Shown here in pieces: positions 20,908 through 30,960 of a stretch of DNA of 30,960 nt. How positions within the stretch are numbered: position 1 is the stretch's first letter; each line of letters opens with the position of its first letter. Position numbers and translations under genes: made by a program. Below the pieces are notes generated by a model. That model saw only the letters and a program-made list of their open reading frames with translations. It ran no database searches and had not been told where the DNA came from. The stretch is taken from the NCBI GenBank assembly GCA_009602725.1, contig WELB01000034.1, forward strand, positions 669,940 through 700,899. The letters run 5' to 3'. Source of the DNA: Spirogloea muscicola (taxonomy: Eukaryota; Streptophyta; Zygnematophyceae; Spirogloeales; Spirogloeaceae).

Positions 20908-23900
20908 TCACGGCAATTTGAAGTAAGTGGTGTAGCTCTCATCCCGGAAGTCCGCAATGGGGAAAAGCAAAAAGTCCCGGTACGAGCCTTGCACTACGAA
21001 GCTCCGGTCTGGAAATCTAGCAAACGGGCCCGCCGACAGCCGGAAGCTGCTCGCATGCGCAAAAGCCTCGTCACTCTGGCCACTTTGTGGACCTCCGAGA
21101 AGGCCAAGCATGGTGTGTGACTCCTCGGGGGCACTGCCAGAGTGGGACCCCATTGTGTCGACTATGGAGAGGTAATGGTCGGGCATGCCGATCACTGCAA
21201 AGGAGACGGTGGCTGACCCAGAAAGACCCGGCACGATCTGAAACGTGGTGCGGTCCTTTGGCGTCACTGCGGCAGGGCCGGCCATGAGGAGTGGGGCCAC
21301 CCTCTTGCGCCCAATGGACGTCATAAGGCCCCAGAGAGACCGCAGCAGCCAAGACCGCTGAACCAGCGGCTGGTCGTTGCGGTACTGCGTAGCCCGTGCA
21401 GGGTCCATGACCAAAAATGGCCTCCATGCTCCCTGGTGGACGACGAACCGGCCAGGGCGGTCAAAGAGCTCCAGTGACACGAGCTTCCCTAGCAGCCGGG
21501 AATGGCTGGCCCCAATGCTGTCCTCCAGATCAAGGTCAGCGCGCCTGAATTCAGGATGCGTCGAGTATAGGCCCTGCTGGCACTGCAGCTTCCGATGGCC
21601 AGCTTGGACTCGGACTGGCAACTGAGGTTGTTCCACCTCCCAGTGGAGCCTGATTGTAGCAGCTGCGGCTTCATCAGTCCCTTCAAGTGGTGTACCCGGG
21701 CTGCTGATCAAGTGCCTCCCAGACCTTCGGAGGTGGCTGCGTCCATCGTGAGTGACCAGAGAGATCAGATTACTGTTGGCGTCCGAAGGTACGGGGCTGA
21801 GGTTGAGTGGATGGACTAGCTGGCGGTCGCTGTCGGTCAGGCCCGCCAACAGGAAGGGCCCGAAGAGGATGCTCTGTAGCGAGGAGAAGGCCGGCCTGTC
21901 ATCTGCAGCTACATGAAAAGATGTCATCAGCAGTGGTGTTGCTTTGCTCTCGATTCCATGCTGAGCAACCACTCTACAACATTGCATGTCTAGCTGTGGC
22001 GAAAAAAATTGCGTAATTCAAGTAGATGAGCATCAGTAATAAATACGCTGATGGTGACCATGACCAGTACAAGCATCGACTTCACAAGAGGATTGTGGGC
22101 GAGGCGCAGGACCTTGGATGCCTTCTGTGCGAATTGTGAGAGAGATGTTGAGCTTGAGCACCCCTCCGCTAACCCAATCTCTCCGGATGTTAAGGAAGCT
22201 CCCTGTCAGCAATTTATACAGATGGGCGAATTTAGTCAAAGAGAGCCTCACATTAGGAATGGCTGCTGCATTCAGAAGCTTTCTGAGCGACCTCCACCAC
22301 TACCTTACGAGGAGGCAATGGCCTCAAGGTAGTACGCGGCTTTCCTATTTGGTGCTAATCGCAGGCTTCACATTAAGAGTGGTTGGGACATAAGTTGCAG
22401 CTCGCTTAGTTTGCAATTTGCATACCTGCTGATGGGAGCTGCAGCTCCTCACCATCAAGTTGGGCGTATGAGGTTCCCAAGTCGGCCCACAGAGGAATGC
22501 GGACATTGACATCAGTCGTCAAGTTGCCTGCTGTCTGCTGCATGACCAAATAGTTCGCTTCAGGTGTATTTGATATTGACTGTAGGAATTGACCCCAATC
22601 AAGCTACTCGAGCCACATCTTGCACAACATCATGCAACCATGCAGGCTGTAGTTACTCACCTGTCTACCTTTGAGCTTGGAGATGGTTAGAGTAACTGCA
22701 TATGCAGCAGATGTTGCTGTTGGAAGCAGTACAGTCTGCTCCAATCTCAAGCCAGCCTGCCGCCATTGTAGCGTGCTAGAGACATACTGGATGATGTAAA
22801 GCGTGGGTGAATCCAACGAACCCTGGAAGTAAATTGAGTCGCCCAATTTGGAGAACGACTCAACTCCTGCCCAGGCCATGGCTCAACAAGTGGTCATTCT
22901 CCAGTCAACTGTCAAGGCGAGCGACGTGGACTTGCTGCAGGATCACCAAGAGACTCTTCAGTGCAGTCTACTGAGTTAATGTATTGGATAACATACATGA
23001 GCAGTACATACAATATGAAGCAAGACAATAGAAGGTTGCTGACAATGACAGTTTGGAGAGAGGGCAAGTGCTATGAGCCTGCCTGAGCCATAGCAGCACC
23101 AGAACGAGTCAAAGGGATTGCCCCAGCCATGATACCCTCTCGCTTTTGAGTTGCCGGCTCCCAGTGGAAGCATGTAGATCATTTTTCCAGGCTCTGTACC
23201 GCGCTGCGTGCCCATGATGCCATTTATAATGTTCCTCTCATAAAACTCTGCAAAGGAAGCGTCCCTTGTCCATCGGAACAGATTGCGAGACACCTGCATG
23301 TTGAGAGGATGAGGACACTCATCACTGTGCCACAGAAGAGAAGCGTGGTGTTGCTCAAAGGGGATAATGTCAAATTGATGACACTAACTTGAAAGGTTGA
23401 GAAGGCCAACATGGACAGCGGTGGGCTTAGAAGAAGGATATGGCCGCCTAACACCTCAGCGATCGGGGTACCTTTAGCATGTTATAGGTTGTGCAAGACT
23501 CCTGGTCCTCCTGCTGGAGAGTGTCGCCCAGGCGATGAGGGTCCTCCCTATTTACGGCAAGTGAAGCTCATTGGTGAGCACCCACATCCTCCTCCATAAT
23601 CTGTGGCATGCATCCAGAGCTTCAAGCATATAGAGCTGACTTATATTTCACATTACCACAGGGGAAGAGCAGTGCTTGCCAGAACTCCCAAGCGGAGGTA
23701 CCGCCAGTTGTGTAGCGGTGTGATGTGTTGACTGCGTGCATGAAGTTCTCAGCAATGTTCTGCCACCCAACAGGGAGCACAAGATAATGGGGCACAAGTA
23801 GCAATAGGCACTCATCTACCATACAGCGCCAGAAGCTGGCAATGGATCCAGTCAAACTGCTTCCACATTGTCCTGCCACCTGAGCGGCCTCTACCTTGTA

Positions 23901-26024
23901 AACCTCGTCCCCAGTCAATTCGTACCGCAGCTGTACTCCGACTATGATTGGGATGTGCGTGTTTGAGTGGTACCCAGCTAGCTCGTCGACCTGCACTATT
24001 GAATAAAGGACATGACTCAAGGATGCTATTTCAGCCTCCTCATCAATATGTCCAGCGCAGTGAATGCATGGATTTCTCAAGAAGGTGCAATACTTCCTTG
24101 CAAGTGTTCCACTCACCAAGCAAGCTTTGGCCTCTGACAGAGGTCAGACTTGATCCAATTATTACAATGCAAGAGCACCGGAGATAACCAAAATGTGGAG
24201 GACCAGACGCGGCAAATGTGTACCAAACACAAAACATGCCCATTATCTTGCCCTTGCCCAGCATAGGAGCTCTCTGACATAAGCCCTCCTGCAGAAGGAC
24301 GGCACCAGCTGCAGGGTTTGGTTTTTTACAGAGCATTGCACCTCAAGCGCAAGTGGGCCCAGGAAGCACGGCTTGTCGAAGAGGTGCGCCAGTTTCAGAT
24401 ACGCTGGGTTCTCCTACAGATTGAAGGAGGCAAGGCAGAGGCCTCAAGCACTGCTGACGGCAACCTGACTATGGACTGCTGGTTGAAGCAGCTGAGACCC
24501 ACTCATCAGTCGCTAAAGAAGTTGCAAGCAAGCTGGCAGGCAGTGAGTGCAAAACCTCAGATCACCATTGCAATGACAAACTTGCAAGTCTGGAGTTGCA
24601 AGGCTTAGAGGAAGGACCGTGATGTGATAGAGGCGGTAGAGGACATCGTTCATGCCGCCAAACTCCTCGTTCAGGGACCGCCAGTGGCGCTCGATCGTGA
24701 AGCGCTCAATGACGGCCTCCACACGCACACGGAAGTAGTCTGCCATGCGCGTTGCCATGTTGAGTGCCAGCTCGCTTCCAGCCAGCTCATACTGGTCCAC
24801 CAGGCCTGCAATGATCTGTGCATTCCCCCAGCGTGGCAACTCACAGTGAGATCTTCTAATTCCCGCTTGTGGACTGTTTCTCAGCCATGGATCAACCTTA
24901 ACTCATAAATATACAGCAATTGAGGGCAGGTAAGGTAGACCTTGTGAATGGTGTAGTATGGTGCCCAGACGGGCTGGATAGCCTCGACGCGGTCAAAGAG
25001 CTCCGTGGGAAAGGCCGAGAGATACCCAGTACCAATTTTGTCCTGGCATTCTTTGAGTGCGGCCACCAGCGCCTCCATCTTTTGTTTGAGCACCGTGGCG
25101 TTGGTGCTCGCCCACATGAGTGCCGTTGCACTGAGGTAGTGACCTGCCAAAATAAACACCCGTCAGTGTCTACCATGTTCACAGCGGGTGCTTGCTTAGA
25201 CAGCTTGAACATAGTGTGAGTGAATCTGGCATTTGGAGTGGATGCACTGAAGACCCATGTTTTCTAGATTTGTGGGATGATGCCGAGTATGCTTGCGACG
25301 TCGTAGCACTGTCAAGCTTCTTCATTCAGCACTTCGAAGGTGCTCGACAGAGGACGAAGAACCCACAAGTCTTCACATACTTGCCTCCTGAGAGTAGATC
25401 ACCGAAGCATTTCTTGCTCATTCCGTAGAGGAGCGATACGACACCGCTTGGAAAGGCGTCTCGGCAACTCACCAACAAAGTGGCCACGCAGCTCCGAGGC
25501 AGGAGCCTCCCAGCCGCCGTAGGGGCTGCCCAGCGCCGGCAGGCCCGCCGTGGTCCTGTCGGCTCATCGAACATCATCAATGAGGCGGACAAAAGCAATA
25601 ACAATCACACGTATCCAATTTCGCTAAGACCATGGCTTATAAAAGGGCTTGCGCCGTATACACTGCCGTCACAGCAAGCGCGGGCTACTAGTGGGGCGCA
25701 CCGGAAGCTCCACAACAGGCGGTCGACGTCGAGCAGGAGCAGGTACGCCAGGTTGGTGGCCTGCGCCACCGCCTGGGGCGAGCCCGCCGCCAGCCGCACG
25801 TCCGCCAGCGGCACGTCCGCCAGGAACGCCTTCCCGCCGCTGCCGAGCATGCGGCCGCGGCCGCCATGGCCGTTGCCGCCGGTTCCCAGCAAGCCCAGCT
25901 GCGTCGGGATGTTGGTACACTCCTTGGCGGCAGCCGGCTTGGCCACGGCAAGCAGGAGGAGGTGCAGCAGGGCCTGCAGAGCTGCGGCGCCCACTGGCAG
26001 CCGCGGCAGCGACAGGCTCGCCAT
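20908..26024 (-). CDS. Secreted GH127/DUF1680 beta-L-arabinofuranosidase-like protein with C-terminal AbfB-like domain, 916 aa, 13 exons
   Basis: GH127 enzymes release beta-L-arabinofuranose from cell-wall glycoproteins; the plant members are less well characterised. Exons: 26024-25702, 25555-25473, 25143-24941, 24815-24618, 24413-24342, 23990-23895, 23759-23680, 23547-23472, 23293-23083, 22866-22661, 22537-22426, 22202-22113, 21908-20908; phases join throughout. Residues 1-33 look like a signal peptide (QALLHLLLLAVAKPAAA) before KECTNIPTQL. Family blocks: PYGGWEAPASELRGHF, WAPYYTIHK, GGMNDVLYRLY, YHSNTHIPI, TGGTSAWEFW, QESCTTYNMLK, WCCYGSG. E368, C370, C443 and C444 match the zinc/nucleophile cysteine cluster known from GH127, and E350 sits where the acid/base Glu would be (inferred by spacing). 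The last 160 or so residues resemble an arabinose-binding AbfB domain (SFVVQGSYRDFLLFPIADF). The N-terminal region is shorter than in land-plant homologues. Introns 7 and 9 are GC-AG. The ATG at 26024 is the first in frame; an upstream GTG is not used. Confidence 0.88.
22867..23082 (-). other. GC-AG intron 9 of the GH127-like gene
   Basis: Exon 9 ends GGCTCAG and the next bases are GCAGGC. The following exon starts after CTGGGCAG and completes the codon (G+GA) to give CCYGSGVESFSKLGDSIYF, an unbroken family signature. No GT lies near the donor that would preserve the frame or the conserved motif. Confidence 0.8.
23548..23679 (-). other. GC-AG intron 7 of the GH127-like gene
   Basis: The donor reads TTCTG|GCAAGC, close to the GCAAGT consensus of GC introns, and the acceptor is AAATAG. 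Joining gives WEFWEDPHRLGDTLQQ then ESCTTYNMLK in frame, as in the family. A GT further downstream would leave an extra LLFPC segment and break the frame of the next exon. Confidence 0.8.
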
Positions 26025-26162
26025 GGCCGCCTCCCTGCCTCCGCCTCCTCGGCAAGCGGCCACCCTGCAACCGCTGCCCCCGCAGTGGCTTACTGCAAGC
26101 TCTCATTTGGCACAGCAACACTAATTCCCGACGAATTTTCGACTCTGCACTTGGAAGTAAGC

Positions 26163-26164
<2 letters not shown>
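26025..26164 (-). promoter_or_regulatory. Proximal 5' flank of the GH127-like gene
   Basis: About 140 bp between the start codon and a poly(T) tract. GC-rich next to the start, AT-richer further out. The start codon sits in a strong context on the minus strand (GCGGCCATGG). No TATA-like box is convincing. Confidence 0.35.

Positions 26165-26198
<34 letters not shown>
26165..26198. repeat. Poly(T) tract of 34 bases (poly(A) on the minus strand)
   Basis: A pure T run. Read on the minus strand it is a 34-base A tail located 162 bases after the stop codon of a retroelement coding tail (26361-26363), which also reads on the minus strand. That is the order expected for the 3' end of a LINE-type insertion. 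Confidence 0.8.
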
Positions 26199-26600
26199 CA
26201 GCGTGAGAAGGAGCGCTGTGGGCATGGGAGGAAAGGAAGGCCAGATTGAGCCAATGAACTGTTCAGGCAAAAAGCTAGTGCGAAATCGGGAGTTACATTA
26301 ATTAAGCCCTATGCCGAGGCAGGCTGAAGTAATTGTGAGGCTGCAGCTGAAGGGGGGACGTCAGTACCCACGAGTGAGCACATACAAATCTGACAGGCTA
26401 ATCTAGTGGCAAGGAGGCGAGGGCTGTGGAAGGCCTGCCCGAAAAAGAAGAAATTGCTCGCCCATGGAAGAAGAGGGGCTAGCAAAGCCAGCCCAGAAAA
26501 GAATGGACAACATCCGAAAGGCCACAAAACGGTGCCAAAAAGGAAAAACTACACAACTGGACACGAAAAGGATGGACAAGGTCCGAAGGGGCCGGACAGC
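26199..26600 (-). mobile_element. Probable retroelement 3' end: hairpin modules, coding tail, 3' UTR and poly(A)
   Basis: On the minus strand, from high to low coordinates: a diverged 3' block with GGACAAGGTCC near 26573-26583, a hairpin module at 26456-26515 (GGGCTAGC, loop AAA, GCCAGCCC, then AAAAGAATGGACAA), a second stem at 26420-26440, the tail SLSDLYVLTRGY with stop at 26361-26363, about 160 bases of 3' UTR, and the A34 tract at 26198-26165. This is the only copy in the window with a clear A tail. No target-site duplication was recognised. Confidence 0.6.
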
Positions 26601-27559
26601 GGTAATTGCACAGTCTATGCAAGTACCATAACGATGGTCTCTTGGTAAAGCTCAGTTAGCAGCTTCCTAACTTGCACAGCTGCAAGTTAGAAAGGATAGT
26701 AGTTAGAAAACAGTCCCCTCGCTGATAGACAGAGACGGCAGCTAGAAGAAGGCCAGCTTGCAGATGCAAGGGTCGGGCCATGGTAAGGAAAAAGTGAGGC
26801 GCATACTATGCACTCAGATGCTCAATCGAGGTCAGAATATGCGGCTCTTCTCAGTGAGGCGAGGGCTGTGAAGGGCCAGCCCACAATTACACGATACAAG
26901 TTTTGAAGGCTGCTCCCATCCTCCTTAACTTTCTCATTTCCACTCTCCCAATGCTCCATCCTTAGTCCATATAACTCGCCTTTATCTCCATCCTTCTATT
27001 CAGATCGAATTATGCAGTCCATAATTAGCAGATATCGGTTTGTACATAGGTGTGACCATCAATGCTGCCTGTCACAGGAATAATTCCCCTGCATTATCTC
27101 CTTAGTCCAGCCAACCCAGCAGCCAGCAGTCGCCCCTGACCTGGGCAATTTAGAGCAGCCATACTTATGACACTCGGCAGAAGCTATTGGCGTGCTCACT
27201 GTCTTAGAAGATCTGACCTTGCTCTCGAGCTCCATGCTCACTTTGTCACTGAAGCCGTGCAGCGACGCCTGTTCTACTTGGCGAGGCTGCAGAAAGAATA
27301 ATAGAATGGTCGTTGCCAGGTGACAACGACGACTGGCCTGTTTGCTGTTGCACTAATAGTGCCAGTATGAAGGTGCTAAAGTGCTCCACAGCAGGACCAG
27401 CTGCTGCAAGCTGGACGACACTGGAGAAGAAATTTTGAGGACTTCTAGGCACATATACATAAATTGGCATCATGGCTTGCACTAAGCAAGAGAGCAGCAT
27501 CCTCACTCATAAAGCGTTGAGATGCACTGGTAGCAACAGCGGCTGCAAGTCTTTAAGAG
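26601..27559. other. Spacer between the GH127-like and O-fucosyltransferase-like genes, one hairpin module
   Basis: Mostly unremarkable, AT-richer sequence with no recognised gene. One diverged hairpin module at about 26855-26890 has GGGCTG at 26863-26868 pairing with CAGCCC at 26877-26882. The right part must include the 3' UTR of the O-fucosyltransferase-like gene. Confidence 0.5.
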
Positions 27560-30500
27560 CTACATGTCGTCATCCTCACCATGATCGCCATCATCCCTGC
27601 CGCCAGCCACCTGCGCAACTATCCGCTCCGGCAGCAAGAGGGGCTTACTATCACCTGCACCGCCCCCCACATTACGGTCGGTCTTGCCATGGTCGCCCTG
27701 CAATTCGGCAGCGCTGCCGCGCGAGAGCTGAGAGGCTGCGACCTGTGCACGGCACATGCACTCGGGAGCAGGGAAGGTGTACACAGATGCGCCGAGCTTG
27801 CGAGGATTGCACCCTTTCACATCGTTGTGCTCTCGCATCGCTAGCATGTTGCTTGTGAAATCATCCCACCTGATCATAAGACCCAATGGCAGCCCTTAGA
27901 AGGCTTCTTGTATGTGCATACGCACAGCCAGCCCTTTCAATGACAATAAGCACGTTGCTCAGTGTGACATTTAGTGTGACAAGCACTCAAACACCCAAAC
28001 AAGGTAACCATACAGATGGGGGGACAGGCAAGGGGCGGGGCTGGGCGAGGCCTGGGCCTTTTGGGAGAGGGAAGGTGCCGCACTCAAGCGTGAGGTTGTC
28101 GAGGAGTACAGCCATTCGCCTCTTGTCGGGCCGGATTGTCTTCCAATGGCCGAAATTAAGGTAACGGCGGTGGCCGACCAGGATTTGTGGAAAGTTGCCA
28201 CCCTGCGTCGTCACAAAGACCTCGCTGTGCAGGCACACTGAATAATCCAGCGCAGCCATCCGCGAGGAGTAATTCTGTGGGTCGGCAAATGGAAGACATA
28301 CACACCACTAAGGCAGGGCTTAGCTGTGATCCACATAAGACCGAACTTTATCTGCCGAGTGATAATCGGCTACCTAACAATCAGTAATCACTAGCTGCCA
28401 CAGCTAAGCACCAAAAGGTCCAGCCATGCGCAGTAAAGGCAGCAGACAAGCGGCAAGCTTCCAGCAGCAAGGCCAACCCAGCCAAATTCGATCAAGGCAG
28501 CACACAAGCGGCATATCTGCAAGGGAGGGCCAACCCAGCGAGACAGTGGCCAACACAGACCTGAAATGGCGCAAGCTCCTCACGAGATAGCAGCAACTCC
28601 TTGCTCTGCAAGCCTGGGAACATGGCACGTAGAGGTGCCATATTGCGGTCCGCCTGGTACAGCTTGCCGGCTGCAATGAAGATGCGTGTCGTGCTGGGGA
28701 AGCCCATGCCCCGCAGCATCATGCCAACCTGCGAAAGACAACGGCCAAGGATGCTCAGTGACCTGCCGCCAAGGCCTGCAGGGCAAGTGGGAGGCAAGTG
28801 GCATAGTCTGAAAGACGAAGGCATACCTCCAGCGGAGTGAGGGGGCACTTGCCATCCCGCCTCCGCTCGCCAGGATCTATGTGCTTGCGGCCCGGCTTGG
28901 AGAACTTGCCACGCCACCCGTACTCGCGAAACTCATCCATCTCCCGCTTCTCCTCAGGCCCGCCATCATACACGCAATTTGAAAAGGCGATCATGTCCTT
29001 CACTCACAAAGCCAGGAGCTGCTTGTCAGAGTTGCCGAATACTGGCAAGCAACTTGGCAAGCATATTGACAGGGGACTTTTTGAAGGCCTGCTAATCACT
29101 ATCCTATCAGTAGGAGCACGGTTGATAGTTGTTTGAGCCCTGAAACTCAATCCTCTCCAGATAACAGAAGCATTTAGGAAGCTGGACACAAAATCACAAC
29201 TGCACAAGGAACATGCAGAAGGTGCTGCAGCGAGCCTGCACCTTCTCAAAGCGTAGGTGGACAGCAACGTACAGGCCCTTATCATGCCGGGCCCGCTCAC
29301 GCAGGCGCTGCCCGAGCCGGGCTGCGGCAGCAGCAATGGGTGGTGCGAAGCGGAGCGCCTCAAAATTGACGCGGCACCGCAGCCGCTGTATGTCGGGGGG
29401 GATGCCGTCGTAGGACAGCCGATTGGCGAAGGGCGAGAAGCGAATGACCCTGCACTGAGCAAGAACTTTTCATAACAGTAATAAGCATCTGCTGCAACAA
29501 CAGCTAGAGCCTAAGAAAAAGGTGTTCACTGAGAAATTTAAGAGATGCAGCTATAAGATGAAGCAAGAGGAGGAGGAGAAAGGAAGCAGGGTGAAATTAG
29601 GCCAGTAGCGAATGTCAGCAATGCATGGCCACACCAATTCTCTGATTGCAGTGGGGCTTCAGGGCAGAGACCTTGCTTCGAGGAGCTGTGGAAGGACATT
29701 CTCGAGGTAGAAGCTGGCGGGCGCCCATGCGGCGATGCGGACCTTGAAGCCCTGCACTGTCTCGCCGAGGCCCTCCAGCACATCCGGAGGAAGCTCCTTG
29801 ACGATGCGCACATCCTTTGCCAGAGACGAGATGAAGTGCTCTTCATCGAAGATGTCGCCAAACGAGCTGCAGGATGTTTACATGGGGAACAATGTAGGGC
29901 CATGAGAATGTGCTATCAAAGCTGGTACCAGAACCGAAGCCGGACGGTCAACAGAGAGCAGTGTCAGCACCTGGGGTCCTTCCAGATGGGGTTGTAATGG
30001 AAGTGCGGGACAACGAGTGTCGCGTTGAGCAGTCGCGCCACTGCGACAGCATTGCAAATCTGTGCAGAGGGTGGTCCCGCAGGGGGTCTGGGATGAGCAC
30101 AGAGGAGGTCCATGGAGTTTCTCAAGGGGCATGATAAGTAGGAGACATGCAAAAGGTGAGCACACCGAAGAGCGCTGCTGGTTGAGGCCGCCATTAGCGC
30201 TGACGATGATGAATCCGTTGGTCTTTTCGGGTAAGCCTGCGCGCTTGCAAAACGCCGCCCCATCAGCCACTTCTACTGCAAGTGTTGATGGAAGCAGCTA
30301 CAGATCGAGATGGGAGATGGTCGAACCCGGCTCGTCTCGGCCGCGGGCTGCACACGGGCGCCACTCCTCGCCTGGCAACGGCCGCTTCCACACTTGCATC
30401 TCCTGATGAAGACAGTACGGTGCTTGGTCAGGTGGGATACAGGCAGTAAGATTGATCATAACAATTCCCAATAGTCGACTTGCAGCAGCCACACACAGAG

Positions 30501-30959
30501 ATGGCACATATTTGCGACTTCAGCAAGTCGTCAATGCCAACAGATGATGGTGCATGGGGAGGCACTCACCCCAAAGGTTGCGTTCTCGTGCTCGCGACGG
30601 AGTTCGAGTTGCAGTCGCCGGTATATGTCGGGGCTCTGGTACACGGAGCCCGGCAGCGGTGGGGGGCGGGCGACTGCGACGGCGTCGGACGACAGGAGGT
30701 CCTGGACGCCGTCCGGGAGGACGCTCGAGACGTAGCCGGCGTACGTCCAGGTGAAGGCGGCGTAGACGAGGAGGAGGAGGGCGACATAGCGGGGACGCTT
30801 GTAGAGCAGCCAGGCGAGGTAGCCACCGAGGTGCTGGCGGATGGAGCGCGGCGGCCCGCGCAGCGTGCCCAGGCGCGGCGTGCGGGGGCTGCGCCCCGAC
30901 GGCGGCGCGCCGCCGCGCGCGAGGCTGCCCCGGGACAGTGGCGATGGGGGCTTGTGCGC
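27560..30959 (-). CDS. GT106 plant-type O-fucosyltransferase-like type II membrane protein, 5' partial, 10 exons
   Basis: Members of this family are Golgi glycosyltransferases; characterised ones act on rhamnogalacturonan I, and many remain without known substrate. Exons: 30959-30570 (runs off the window), 30402-30327, 30236-30166, 30059-29971, 29866-29672, 29449-29242, 28997-28827, 28728-28561, 28274-28084, 27869-27560; all GT-AG, 622 codons without phase error. Order of features: basic Ser/Pro/Arg-rich cytosolic region, a single transmembrane anchor ([20 protein letters not shown]), then catalytic blocks [128 protein letters not shown] and [16 protein letters not shown]. These are the GDP-fucose-type fold motifs (HLRFE, SE.F..T). 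The end is an acidic tail ([11 protein letters not shown]). The start codon lies outside the window. Same strand as the GH127-like gene and not an operon. Confidence 0.88.
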
Positions 30960-30960
30960 C

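Noticed and set aside
26025-26063. N-terminal extension of the GH127-like protein to 26063
   Set aside because: The codon at 26063 is GTG, not ATG. The ATG at 26024 has a strong context and gives a clean signal peptide.
893-26890. CRISPR-like array
   Set aside because: The repeats are dispersed over 26 kb in both orientations with irregular spacing in a eukaryotic genome.

Overview
The window is nuclear DNA of a green-lineage eukaryote, most likely a green alga. Six genes can be read as exon chains with plant-type protein architectures. They are split by about 56 short introns, mostly GT-AG. The genes include an ATG18b-like WIPI protein, a PUM24/PUF6-type Pumilio protein, a GH127-type arabinofuranosidase-like enzyme and a GT106 O-fucosyltransferase-like protein. 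TTTAGGG-type motifs occur in one intron. I cannot name the species. Single N bases at 12321 and 18921 mark assembly gaps that probably remove the first exons of two genes.

Layout: 1-5185 is a repeat-rich intergenic region: poly(A), GC-rich microsatellites, many copies of a hairpin repeat, and a decayed retroelement C-terminal ORF. 5186-7714 (+) is a J-domain co-chaperone. 7715-9242 has no recognised gene. 9243-11585 (-) is an ATG18b-like PROPPIN of 327 aa in nine exons. 11586-12321 is a divergent spacer filled with hairpin repeats. 12322-17405 (+) is a PUM24/PUF6-type nucleolar Pumilio protein in 17 exons, with its 5' end lost at the gap. 17406-19077 is a 3' flank plus a repeat-rich spacer. 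19078-20286 (+) is the signal recognition particle receptor beta subunit, lacking its membrane-anchor exon. 20287-20907 is a convergent spacer with a diverged tandem duplication. 20908-26024 (-) is a secreted GH127/DUF1680-like enzyme of 916 aa in 13 exons. 26025-27559 holds poly(T), hairpin repeats and a retroelement tail. 27560-30959 (-) is a GT106 O-fucosyltransferase-like type II membrane protein that runs off the window.

The genes do not form a pathway. They are unrelated housekeeping and endomembrane functions: protein folding, autophagy, ribosome biogenesis, ER targeting and cell-wall glycan chemistry.

The most unusual content lies between the genes. A dispersed family of GC-rich perfect or near-perfect hairpins (stem GGGCTGGC / GCCAGCCC, changing loops) is followed by a second small palindrome (GGACA-A-TGTCC). 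It is interleaved with at least seven copies of a short coding tail ending (Y/L)SD..xLTRGY-stop, all on the minus strand. One copy (3459-3908) keeps a longer ORF resembling the C-terminal region of a non-LTR reverse-transcriptase protein. This suggests an active or recently active retroelement family whose truncated 3' ends carry or recruit hairpin modules. A second point is the presence of three GC-AG introns among about 56, two of them in the catalytic region of the GH127 gene.
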